Positions 40,540 to 51,047 of a stretch of DNA of 64,000 nt are shown here, one piece after another. Positions within the stretch are counted from its first letter, which is position 1, and every line of letters starts with the position of its first letter. The notes under the pieces are model-generated. The model saw nothing but the letters and a program-made list of their open reading frames with translations, was not told the DNA's origin and did no database searches. Source of the stretch: Hysterangium stoloniferum (lineage: Eukaryota; Basidiomycota; Agaricomycetes; Hysterangiales; Hysterangiaceae). The position numbers were made by a program, and so were the translations under genes. The stretch is from NCBI GenBank assembly GCA_015178975.1, contig WHVD01000098.1, positions 1-64,000 of the forward strand, read 5' to 3'.

Positions 40540-42130
40540 CTTCTACATTCCAGCTTCTCATTTATTCTCATTCAGAGACTTAGTTTTAAAGTGCTTAGAT
40601 TTTAAATTATATGCATTATATACTTTTGTAAATTCACTGAACCTAAAAAACATAAGTCAGTCTCTTTTTGGAACCTTGGCTGAATACTTACTCATGGATC
40701 AATAATAACATCCTTAAGCACTATATGTATATTTGGCTTGGAATAGCATTTTCATTCTTCCTCAATTTTTTTCTCTTGAAGTGTCAGGTGTTTTGTTCCA
40801 CATTGGACTTCCAACTTCCCATATGGCTGTGATTGTCCTTCCCATGTCATATTAGGGACTTCTGCAGATTCTAGCTCCCCATTTATTCTCCTCCCATACT
40901 CATACCCCACTTTCCTTCCATTCCACTCATCCATCTGTCATTGAATCGTTTAGTATAAATTATTGTCTTGTATTCTACTTATCACATTGTTCAGACCCCT
41001 ATGTGTATTTTCAACCTACATATACTGTCCTCTAGCATGGTGATACTCAGCAACACACCCACTTAATGCTTTCCTTTTCCAGCCACTCTATCTCAGTTCT
41101 GTTCTAATGACATTCTATTATTCCTTGCATCACTTCACCATATTATTTGCCATCTCAGAATATTCATCTTTTTTTTGTTGTCTTGTATTCCTCTTCTTAA
41201 TATCCAGTTCTGTTTCCCAAATTCCTTTGTTCTGTGAATATTGAATCTCCACTTTCAGCTCTGTGCTTCCATTTATTTTAGTATACATAAAACCCCATGA
41301 TGTACACTACTATCCTTCAGTTTGAATATTAACTTACATAAAATACTCATGTAGAATCCCACTCTCATCTTTAGAGGTGTATGCAATAATACCTTCATTT
41401 ACTTTTAAGTGCTGTTCATACTGCTTAATCCTTTTGCTAGTGTCTGCCAGACTGAGACTTATGACCCTTTTTGACCTTAGCCTCTGAACCCCCATTTACA
41501 GCTACATTTTTAGAATCTCCCTCTCATGTTTAAAAGCTGATGGAATAATACCTTCAAAGTATTGTTCATACTGCTTAATCCTTTTGCTGGTGTCTGGCCA
41601 GACTGAGACTTACTCCCTTTGCAAGCTTAGCCATGGAGCCCAATTTATAACTACAGTAAGTGTCATTATATGTACTTCCTGGTACATACTTTGTTGCCTG
41701 TTTTGAAGTACTGGAGCATCTGACAGTTTTGTGCAGGGTGGAACATGCTGTATGTTGAAGTCTAAGCTCCACTTCTCTTTAGTAACTGGATTTTTTCCCA
41801 TTTTGTCCCACTCTTAACACTTCCCTCTAATACATATATCCACTTTGGGAAAACCTTTTGTAATTATGGAGAATTGAGCAATTCCACAGTTTGCTTGCAT
41901 TTGGTCAGTTGATACTTCATTTTTGATTTTGAAGTGATTGGTTTTTGAATTGGTTGCAATTATTTGCTTTGATTGGAAATTTCCCTTTTTATTTTGACTT
42001 AATGTATTTTATTTTGATTTTTCTGATTTCCTTTTATTTTGAAGCATTTTATTGTCATTTAATATTGTCATTTAATTTTGATTTATTCTATTCTATTCTA
42101 TTCTATTCTATTTTATTTTGATTCGAAAAA
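40540..42130. other. AT-rich non-coding stretch with a ~120-bp direct repeat
   Basis: No gene supported. 41387-41508 and 41536-41656 are homologous (shared CATACTGCTTAATCCTTTTG and CAGACTGAGACTTA). A short TCTAT run lies at about 42088-42112. Confidence 0.6.
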
Positions 42131-44790
42131 GGTGTGGGAGCAAGCTAGAGAGAGAAGGAACAGGAAAAGAGGCTGATCAGAGTGGGACAGAGTGAGAAGG
42201 AAAGGGCACACGCACCTCCTGGAGGAAAGAGAGAGGGGGCCGGTCAGAGGAGGGAGAGACAGAAACGGTACACGCACTGGCTGGAGGAAAGAGAGAGTGG
42301 ATCAGAGGAGGACGGAGAGAGAAGGAAAGGGGACATGTACCACCTGGAGGAAAGAGAGAGGAAGCCAATGAGAGCAGGACAGAGAGAGAAGGAAAGGGGA
42401 CACACACTGGCTGGAAGAAAGAGAGAGGAGGACAGTCAGAGGAGGACAAAGAGAGAAGGAAAGGGTAGTACACTCACCTCCGGGAGGAAAGAGAGAGGAG
42501 GCTGGTCAGAGGAGGACAGAGAGGAGGATGAAGAGAGAAGGAAATGGTAAGTACACTGGCTGAAAGAAAGAGAGGAGGCTGGTCAGAGGAGGATGGAGAG
42601 AGAAGGATAGGGTACACGCACCATCTAGAGGAAAGAAAGAGAGGCTGCTCAGAGGAGACTGAAGAGAGAAGGAATGGGGACACGCACCCGCTGGAGGAAA
42701 GAGAGAGGAAGATGAAGAGAGAAGGTAAGGAGAGAAGGTAAGGGTGGACGCACTGGCTGGAGGAAAGAGATAGGGCCGATGAGAACAGGATGGTGGGAGC
42801 CAGCAAAGGATACACACACCGGCTGGAGGAAAGAGAGAGGGCCGATCAGAGGAGGATGAAGAGGGAAGGGAAGGGTAGATGCACCGGAGGAGGATAGAGA
42901 GAGCAGGAAAGGGAACGCGCACCACCTGGAGGAAAGATGAGAGGATCAGAGGAGGACGGAGGAAGAAAGAAACGGTACACACACTACCTGGAGGAAAGAG
43001 AGGGCCAATCAGAGGAGGACGGAGATAGAAGGAAAGGGAATGCTCACCGGCTGGAGGAAAGAGAAGAGGCCAGTCAAATGGTAGACACACCTCTTGGAGG
43101 AAAGAGAGAGGGGGACGAAGGGAGAGGGAAAGGGTACACGCACCGGCTGGAGGAAAGAGAGAGGGGCGAAGAGAGAAGGAGCAGTACACGCACCGGCTAG
43201 AGGAAAGAGGGGAGGCTGATCAGAGGACAAAGAGACAACACCCGCGCACCCCCACAACGGTAGACGCAGTGGCTGGATGAAAGAGAGAGGGGCCCAATGA
43301 GGGCAAGACAAAGAAAGAAGGAAAGGGTATACGCACCATCTGGAGGAAAGACAGAGGGGCGAAGAGAGAAGGAATGGGGACACAAATCCTGGAGGAAAGA
43401 GAGGAAGTCGATCAAAGGAGGACGAAGAGAGAAGGAAAGGGGACACGCACCAACTGAAGGGGCCGATCAGAGCAGGGTGCATGCCCAATCGGGCACAGCA
43501 CACTGGGAACAGGTGCGGCGCGTGCGTGCATTCGCAAACGCAACACACACCCAATAAGGCACAGCGTGTTGTGAACAGGCGCGGCACATGCAGGCATCGG
43601 CAAACGCAACGCGCTGTGCCCGTTTGTGCTCGAGTGGGTGTGCGCGCGTTGGCAAATGACGCGGCATGCCCGTTTGTGCCCGAGTTGGCAGGCAGGCATG
43701 TGCCTGTGGATGGGAGTGGGTGCGCCGTGGATGAGAGTGGGTGCACCGTGCCTGTTCACGCTTGCATGCAAAGCGCTGTGCCCATTTGGCCCGAGTGGGT
43801 GTGCGCACTGTTGAGGAAGCCGATCAGAGGAGGAAGAAGAGAGAAGGACAGGGTACATGCACCTCCTGGAGGAAAGACTGAGGAAGCTGATTAGAGGAGG
43901 ACGGAGAGAGAAGGAAACGGTACACGCACCGGCTGGAGGAAAGAGAGGAGGACACTCGGAGGACGAAGAGAGAAAGAAAGGGGACACGCAAAACCTGGAG
44001 GAAAGAGAGGAGCATGATCAGAGGAGGACAAAAAAAGAGGAAATGATACACGCACCGGCTGGATGAAAGAGAAGAGGTCAATCAGAGGAGGATGGAGAGA
44101 GAAGGAAACGGTACATGCACTGGCTACAGGAAAGAGAAGAGGAGGGCGAAGAGAGAAGGAAACAGTACATGCAGTGGCTGGAGGAAAGAGAGAGAGGACG
44201 GTCAGAGGACGGAGACAGAAGAAAGGGTACACGCACCGCCTGAAGAAAAGAGAGAGGAGGATGATCAGAGGATGAAAAGAGAAGGAAACGGTACACACAC
44301 CAACTGGAGGAAAGAGAATGGAGGCCAATCAGAGAGGGACGAACAGAGTAGGAGACGGTACACGCACCGGCTGCAGAAAAGAGAGAGGAGGACGAAGAGA
44401 GAAAGACAGTGTACATGCACCTCCTGGAGAGAAAAGAGAGGATGATCAGAGGAGGACGAAGAGAGAAGGAAACGGTACACGCACCGACTGGAGGAAAGCT
44501 AGGAGGCCAATCAGAGGAGGACGAAGAGAGAAGGAAACAGTACACGCACCGACTGGAGGAAAGAGAGAGGAGGCTGATCAGAGGAGGACGAATAGAGAAT
44601 GAAAGGGTACACGCACTCGCTGGAGGAAAGAAAGAGGAGGACGAATAGAGAAGGAAATGGTACATGCACCGACTGCAGGAAAGAGAGAGGAGGATGATAA
44701 GAAGAGGACAAAGAGAGAAGGAAACGGTACACACCCGGATGGAGAGAGCAGGACGCACAAAGAGAGGAGCAAGATTGAGAAACAACTGGT
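42130..44790. repeat. ~66-bp purine-rich minisatellite, about 2.7 kb
   Basis: Roughly 38 units, each with GGAGGAAAGAGAGAGGAGG, a GATCAGAGGAGGAC part and GAGAAGGAAACGGTACACGC. One strand is almost entirely purine. The array is interrupted at about 43455-43815 by a different GTGCGC-rich block. Frames on the minus strand rich in Ser/Leu/Pro/Phe follow from the composition. A 1.5-unit seed is present at 33860-33955 in the Helitron flank. Confidence 0.88.
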
Positions 44791-44819
44791 GACAGGCACA
44801 ACATCTATGACCATAACAC

Positions 44820-45010
44820 CGTGGGAAGGCTAAGGCTCGCTTCGCTCGCAGGTGACCGTGGGAACCTATGCTGCTCGCTTCGCTCGCAGATCAGACCGTG
44901 GGAAACTGAGGCTCGCTTCGCTCGCGGTGCTTCTATTTTATGACTCAGCAATGACGCCCACGGACCCACCGACGCGAATTAACTTATATGATGATGATGA
45001 TATGTCTCTG
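44820..45010 (-). other. Helitron-terminal module with TCGCTTCGCTCGC boxes
   Basis: Three copies of GCTCGCTTCGCTCGC, each near CCGTGGGAA, then CCCACGGACCCACCGACGCG and TTAACTTATATGATGATG. It is the complement of 33632-33830 and more CpG-intact than that copy. Confidence 0.65.
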
Positions 45011-45084
45011 GACGATACCCATAAATCACATGCTTCTCACTGACTCCCAATTGTATTACATCTTAGAGCGCGTAAGCCCTCATT

Positions 45085-45830
45085 TCACAACAAAAAGTCG
45101 CAAAGTGTAACACAAAGTCGCAAAGTGTCGCAAAAAGTCGCAAAGTGTCACACAAAGTCACAAAGTGTCGCAAAAAGTCGTGCAGTGTCGCAAAGTGTCA
45201 CACAAAGTCACAAAGTGTTGCAAAAGTCGCAAAGTGTCACAAAGTCGCAAAGTGCCACAAAAAGTCGCGTAGTGTTGCAAAGTGTCACAAAGTCGTGTAG
45301 TGTCGCAAAAACTCGCAGAGTGTCACACAAAGTCGCAAAGTGTCACACAAAGTCGCAAAGTGTCGCAAAAAGTTGCAAAGTGTCACACAAAGTCACAAAG
45401 TGTCACAAAAAGTCTTGCAGTGTCGCAAAAAGTCCAACTTTTTGCGACTCTTTTGACTTTTTGCGACTCTTTTGGACTTTTTGCGACTCTTTTAGACTCT
45501 TTGTGACTCTTTTAGACTCTTTGTGACTGTTATAGACTCTTTATGACTGTTATAGACTCTTTGTGACACATGTAGACTCTTTGCGACTTTTTGTGACTCG
45601 TTTAGATTCTTTGCGACTCTTTGCGACTTTTTTAGACTCTTTGCGACTTACTCTTTGTAACTCTTTGAAAAGTTGCAAAGTTGCAAAGTGTCACATAAAG
45701 TCACAAAGTCGCACAAAGTCACAAAGTGTCGCACAAAGTCGCAAAGTATTGCAAAGTATCGCAAAAAGTCGTGTTGCAAAAAGTCGCAAAAGTGTCACAA
45801 ATCATAGCAGTGTCTTCACACAATAATAAT
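45085..45830. repeat. Internal 20-bp repeat array, right arm
   Basis: Units of GTCGCAAAGTGTCACACAAA to about 45435. Then comes an inverted, derived form (TTTTGACTTTTTGCGACTC, TAGACTCTTTGTGACT) to about 45660, then the first orientation again. Confidence 0.88.
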
Positions 45831-45939
45831 CTATGTAAAAAGCCTCCAAAATTTCTATTATCCTCTTTTCTCTATGACCACAAACAATGATACACTATAC
45901 ACACAGCACATGGACAAAGGGAGGAAAAAAACACATCAC
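45831..45939. other. AT-rich spacer
   Basis: No feature seen between the repeat array and the captured fragment. Confidence 0.5.
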
Positions 45940-47470
45940 TATCAATTATATACATAATCTATGTTAAGAAGAAGCCACAGCAAACCTGATATACAGTAGG
46001 AGGTACACATCGCATGTGAATTTGAAGCTGGGGGATGATGGCATGGAACAAGAAAATAAGGCTTGGGGCAGGCAGTATCCAAGATGGCGGCAGCGGCAGG
46101 GGGCAGGCTGGGGTGATGGTGGGTAGGTACAGGTAGTTGAGTATCGATACCAGTATCATCAGGCGCAGGATATAAACGAGACATTGGTTATATTAAGTAG
46201 AATATACTTTTTACTTGAATAAATCTTGAAAGCTGGCGCAGTGCTGGCCAGGGCGGGGTGACAAGGCGGGGAGAGGTGGTGTGGGCGTGATGGTGTGATA
46301 TAATATGCTGAGCAAGAAAAAGGGAATCCAACTCCAAGTCTAGCTGGAGAGGATAGCAATAGAAGTGGGGGGGGGGGGATAACCAAAGGGAGCCGGCCAG
46401 AGGAGACGATGGCGAAACGTGATCACTCATCCATCCTATTCATATCTCCGTTTTCATCGTCCGCATACTGCTCCACAGACTGCCATGGTGCACATTTGCG
46501 GGGGACAGCGCAAGCGTGGTCCCCAGGCCCGACGGGTGCTGGTACGACTGGCGCGTCGTCGACGTGTGCGGGTGATGCGAGCCAGTATACGACGTGTGGT
46601 GCGAGTCGCACGCCTCCCCGCGAGAAATGGCCCGGCCCCACCTCCGCGCCGGATCCGCCCCCCGCCGCACTGTTCGAGCTGGTCGTGGTGGTGCTCGGCG
46701 AGCCCCCAGAGCCCTGCGGGAAAAACGGCGCCGTCAGCGTCCCAAGCCCCAGCGTGCCGCCCCCACCCCCTCCGCCGCTGCCGCCGCTACTCGCGTTCCC
46801 CGCACCACTGCCGCTCCCGCTGAGGCTGCCGTATCCGCTCCCGCCGTTCCCCGCGGCGCCGCTACCAAGCCCAGGCGGGAAGCCCCCAAAGTCCGCGCTC
46901 GAGCCGGTCTCGTCGGACCAGTTCTGCGCGTGGTACGGGGGTGCGCGCCGCCGTGCGCGATCGCGTGCAGCGGCGCGGGGTGCAGCGTGTCGTAGGGCCC
47001 GTTCCCGTGTCCGTGTCCATCACCGCCGCCGCCGCCGTGCGGCCCGTGCCAGTGCCCATGTCCCTGTCCATGGTCGTGCGGCCCATACCCGTGTCCTTGC
47101 GGCCCGTGGGGCCGGTGGCCGCCGTGCGTGTGCCCCAGCTTGGGGAAGGCGGGGTGCCATGTCGCGGCGGGGGGGAAGTGGTCGTCGGGGTGTGGACGGC
47201 GGGTCCGTTCAGCGCGGGCACGGCATCAGCGTAGTGGCTGCTGCTGGAGTAGTAGGCCGTGGCGAGCCCGTAGGGGAGGCGGTAGGGTGCGCCGTCGACG
47301 GGGGAGACGCTGCGGTACTCATCGGCGGGGAAGTCGTGCGGCGAGATGAAGGTGTCGTAGGGCGAGGCATCGGTGCGGCGCGTCTTGGGGCGGGGGCGGT
47401 AGATGTATCGGGGTACTTGGAGTGGAAGTTTTCCTTCAACTTTTTTGGCTTGGTCGAGCTGCTTGCGACA
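45940..47470 (-). pseudogene. Captured host gene fragment, right copy: end of an HMG-box and C-terminal tail
   Basis: On the minus strand, from 47470, one frame gives KPKKLKENFHSKYPD and the next gives YIYRPRPKTRR, separated by a 1-base loss near 47418. Together this is the third helix and basic tail of a fungal HMG-box DNA-binding domain. The tail continues SPYDTFISPHDF, YYSSSSHYADAVPALNGPA and a His/Gly-rich region, and ends YDSHHTSYTGSHH ... SMRTMKTEI near 46440. Frame changes show that it is decayed. 46160-46400 matches the left copy's 3' flank. The donor was probably an HMG-box transcription factor. The rest of the box is absent. Confidence 0.65.
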
Positions 47471-47940
47471 CTTTGCAACTTTGTGACACTGTGCTACTGT
47501 TTGCGACACTTTGCGACGTTGTGTGACACTCTGCGACTTTGTGTGACACTCTGCAACACACTGTCACAAAGTCACAAAGTGTCACACAAAGTCGCAGAGT
47601 GTCACAAAAAGTCGCACAAAAAGTCGCACAAAGTCGCAGAGTCACAAAAAGTCGCACAAAGTCGCAAAGTGTCACACAAAGTCGCAAAGTGTCACAAAAA
47701 GTCGCAATGTCCCACAAAGTCACAAAATGTCAAACAAAGTTGCAAAAGTCGCAAAATGTCACAGTGTCGCAAAGTGTCACACAAAGTCGCAAAGTACAAA
47801 AAGTTGCAAAGTCCCACACAGTCACAAAATGTCACACAAAGTCACAGAGTCGCAAAATGTCGCAAAATGTCACAGAGTTCAAAAAGTCACAGAGTCACAC
47901 AAAGTCTCAAAGTGTTACAATGAGTCGCAAAAATTCGTGT
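47471..47940. repeat. 20-bp repeat array between captured fragment and spacer
   Basis: GTCGCAAAGTGTCACACAAA units, with the opposite orientation at 47470-47570. Confidence 0.88.
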
Positions 47941-48375
47941 TGACTATCTCAGACTGACAATTAAAGAGAGCTGCGTGGTTGGGTAGGGGGAGTGTGTTAG
48001 CTCTCCACGTGTGCGTGGGAAGACTCGCCGCTCGGGAGGGCAGGCATTCATGATGCATTTACAGCTCTCGTTTTGTGCAACCCGAAACTATGACAAAATA
48101 ATATGCACAGAGGAAGCAACAATGTTGTCGTACAGGGAGAAAAGGCGTGAGAGTCCTATATACACTCAGCTGGACATTGAGTGCCAAACTAATCCTGGCA
48201 GGTTAGGGATTGTGTGGCACTCGACACTAAAACCCCAGTATCACAAGTGATAGTTCCCCAGTCAAAAAACTGGCGAAAAATTTCTACTGTGAAAGCTGGC
48301 TCTCTGAGATGGACTCTGATGAACATGGGGAGCTAGAGTACTCCACTGGCAGGTATGATTTTAGTCATACTGACA
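47941..48375. other. Unique spacer in the right arm
   Basis: Not repetitive within the window. It has a 79-codon frame at 48011-48250 and further on a short coding-like stretch (MDSDEHGELEYSTGRYD around 48309-48359), which may be a transposon or gene remnant. No family was recognised. Confidence 0.35.
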
Positions 48376-49187
48376 CTATTGCACATTTGCAACTTTTTGC
48401 GACTTTTTGCGACTGCGACTTTGTGACATTTTGTGGGACTTTGCGACTTTTTGTACTTTGTGACTTTGTGTGACACTGCGACTTTTTGTGACACTTTGAG
48501 ACTTTGTGTGACACTTTGCGACTTTTTGTGACTTTTTGCGACGTTTTGCGACTTTGCGACTTTGTGACATTTTGTACTTTGCGACATTTTGTACTTTGCG
48601 ACTTTGTGTGACACTGCGACTTTGTGCGACTTTTTGTGACACTGCGACTTTGTGCGACTTTTTGTGACACTTTGAGACTTTGTGTGACACTTTGCGACTT
48701 TGTGCGACTTTTTGTGACACTTTGAGACTTTGTGTGACACTTTGCGACTTTGTGCGACTTTTTGTGACACTCTGCGACTTTGTGTGACACTTTGCGACTT
48801 TGTGCGACTTTTTGTGACACTCTGCGACTTTGTGTGACACTTTGTGACTTTGTGACTTGACCCAGTGTGTTGCAAAAGTGTCACACAAAGTCACAGAGTG
48901 TCACACAACATCGCAAAGTCGCAAAAAGTCGCAAAAAGTCGCAAAGTGTCACGTCACACAAAGTCACAAAGTGTCGCAAAAAGTCTTGCAGTGTCGCAAA
49001 AAGTTGTGCAGTGTCGCAAAGTGTCACACAAAGTCGCAAAGTGTCACACAAAGTCGCAAAGTGTCACACAAAGTCGCAAAGTGTCACACAAAGTCGCAAA
49101 GTGTCACAAAGTCGCAAAGTGTCACAAAGTCGCAAAGTGTCACAAAAAGTCATTGCAAAAAGTCTCAAAGTGTCACAAAACCTCACA
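48376..49187. repeat. Right subterminal 20-bp repeat array
   Basis: TTTGCGACTTTGTGTGACAC units to about 48855, then the complement (GTCGCAAAGTGTCACACAAA) to 49180. The orientation switches near 48860. Confidence 0.9.
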
Positions 49188-49643
49188 TCATTAAATTTTA
49201 AATTTCATTATGGTTTTTCCCTTGACAAAACTTTAAGAAAACTTTGTCTTCTCACAAGATTTTTTCAGACAGGAAATCACAGTTTTCACTCAATTCCCTG
49301 AGGGGCAAAATTGAGTAGAAATATGTAGTTTTTAATTAATTTCTCTAGGCACATTATTACAGTTTTCATAGGATTATGTTGGGTGGAAAAACCCTAACAA
49401 AATACAGGGTTTTTTAAGATTTTTCTCATTCATAAAATCCATAAAAAATAGGCTATTTCTAACAATGTTTCCTTACAATTTCCTGATGCAGATTTTTAGG
49501 ATTTTCAGATACAATTTTTGGCCCTTCTAATACTCAAAATTTTCAAACAGTTTTTGTGTTCAAAAAATGCTTAGAAAATTTGGCCAAATAGCAAGATTTT
49601 CTGAAGGTTTTCCAACTCCAAAAATCTTGGGATGCCTCCAGTG
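49188..49643 (-). repeat. Right terminal inverted repeat
   Basis: About 456 bp, the complement of 37478-37955. It ends CCTCCAGTG|ACA. Confidence 0.9.
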
Positions 49644-49646
49644 ACA

Positions 49647-51047
49647 GGCAAAGTCTGCTGAAAGTCACCTTCCCAGGGAACAGGAATCCCTCCAAAGGGA
49701 AAATCCTCCTTGTCTAATAAATCCCTTAGAGTTCTGTCAACTGCCTCACATGTGAAACGTGACTGCATTGGAACTTCATCCCAGATAATCAGTCAGACTT
49801 TCTTCATGAGCTCTGCTTTTTCTGAACCCTTTTTGATATGACATAGAGCATCTTTCTCACAGGGAACAGGGATTGAAAATGTGCTATGAGGAGTGCGACC
49901 ACCCTTGAGAATCATTGATGCAATTCCAGAAGATGCCACACAAAGCACAATATAGCCTTTGGCATGAAATGCATGTGCCAGAGTATTCCATACAAAGGAC
50001 TTGCCAGTACCACCTGGACCATTCACAAAAAGCAATTTGCCCTGCTGTTCCTCATCTACTGCCTTCATGATAGTCTCAAAGACAGCTCGTTGTTCAGGAT
50101 TGCACTTTTCAAGATTAGCTTGGGCACTGGCATGCTCAATATCAACATCATAATCTGACTGCTCCTTAATGAGACCGTTGCCAATAATCCCATCCCAAAC
50201 ATCAGTGCAGTTTGGCATGGTTGGATAGTGTGAGGGGGATTTTCCAGAATAGTGGAGGATTTTATCAATCTCATAGAGACCAAAGTCATAAATGCTGTTT
50301 GGTGATGGATTGAGAATGCCATGTTCTTGCTGAAGTATAAACTTCAAATCTTCACAAAGAAATACTTTAAAGTCATTCCAGAGTTCATGGGGATGTGCAG
50401 GGGAGGACATGGTCAAAATGATAGCAAACAATCTACGAAGTTGAAACCCAGACTCTATGTGACTGGCTTCTGTGAGGCACATGTACCACTGGCAATCATC
50501 TTCAAGCAAACCATGTGCAACACAGGCTTGTTGAAATGTGGGATAAGTCTCACCCTGAAAGGTCCTGAGCTGTTCAAATGAGGTGGCACCTTTGACAACA
50601 GTGAGCAATGTATAGAGGTGGAATATTTCCCCACTGGCAATATTAACAAAATTAATATGCCCTATGGAAAAGCCACATTGACGTGGCTTCCATGATTTAG
50701 TCTTGGGTACAAATGTGAAATACTCAGGAAAGTCCATATAAAATGTATCCTTGGCATGCTGTCTATTATATCCAATGAGATCCTTAGCATTAGCCTCAAA
50801 ATAAGCCATGAGAGTTGTCCCTGAATGCTCTGCCCTTTGCAAAGCCTCGGCAGGACATCACCATCAAAAACTACAGTGTTTTCCCCAGGGAGATGGACAC
50901 GAAGTGCCATGACTGCAGGAACCTGGGTGTGGAGTTCATTGTACATTAATTGCCAGACAGACTCATGTGCACTGACATAACATGCATCAAGGTACTGTTG
51001 AATCTCATCTGGTGTTGTTCCAAATTCCATAGTTGTACGATCATGGC
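49647..51047 (-). pseudogene. Helitron Rep-helicase copy 2, part 2
   Basis: From 51047 downward: HDRTTMEFGTTPDEIQQYL through VHLPGENTVVFDGD, then a frameshift near 50850, then RAEHSGTTLMAYF through GETYPTFQQACVAHG. FGLYEIDKILHYSGKSPSHY and Walker A (GGTGKSF) follow, with a TGA at 49793-49795 just before LIIWDEVPM (Walker B). The part ends GDFQQTLPV at the CACTA-like insertion. The TGA replaces an arginine codon (CGA to TGA type). It is the better guide to the uninterrupted Rep-to-helicase linker. Confidence 0.9.

Larger units (their letters stand above)
40435..45060 (-). mobile_element. Helitron-derived centre of the CACTA-like element
   Basis: The right end (44820-45010) is the complement of the Helitron flank: AATTAACTTATATGATGATG and GGACCCACCGACGCG, plus three TCGCTTCGCTCGC boxes with CCGTGGGAA. 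The left end (40442-40506) has the hairpin pair seen at 33531-33607 in decayed form, including GGGGGCAAGCCCCC. Between them are an AT-rich stretch and the ~66-bp array. Together these suggest a non-autonomous Helitron, about 4.6 kb, inserted in the transposon. Exact ends were not defined. Confidence 0.5.
37478..49643. mobile_element. 12.2-kb CACTA-like (EnSpm-type) transposon with captured gene fragments
   Basis: Both ends read CACTGGAG inward (37478 plus strand, 49643 minus strand), and the flanking 3 bases ACA are duplicated (37475-37477, 49644-49646). Copy 1 of the Helitron gives the empty site, GGTAC-ACAGGC in complement near 32480-32497. CACTA/G ends, a 3-bp TSD and subterminal repeat arrays are hallmarks of the CACTA superfamily. 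The ~460-bp inverted repeats are much longer than usual. No transposase was found, so the copy is non-autonomous. Its interior contains two inverted gene fragments and a Helitron-derived centre. Confidence 0.85.

Noticed and set aside
42177-44814. Long Ser/Leu/Pro-rich frames and Arg/Glu-rich frames on both strands
   Set aside because: Produced by the purine-rich 66-bp array. No domain, and frames change from unit to unit.
37478-49643. Maverick/Polinton or virus-derived element because of long inverted repeats
   Set aside because: No DNA polymerase B, integrase, ATPase or capsid-like frames. The duplication is 3 bp, not 5-6 bp.
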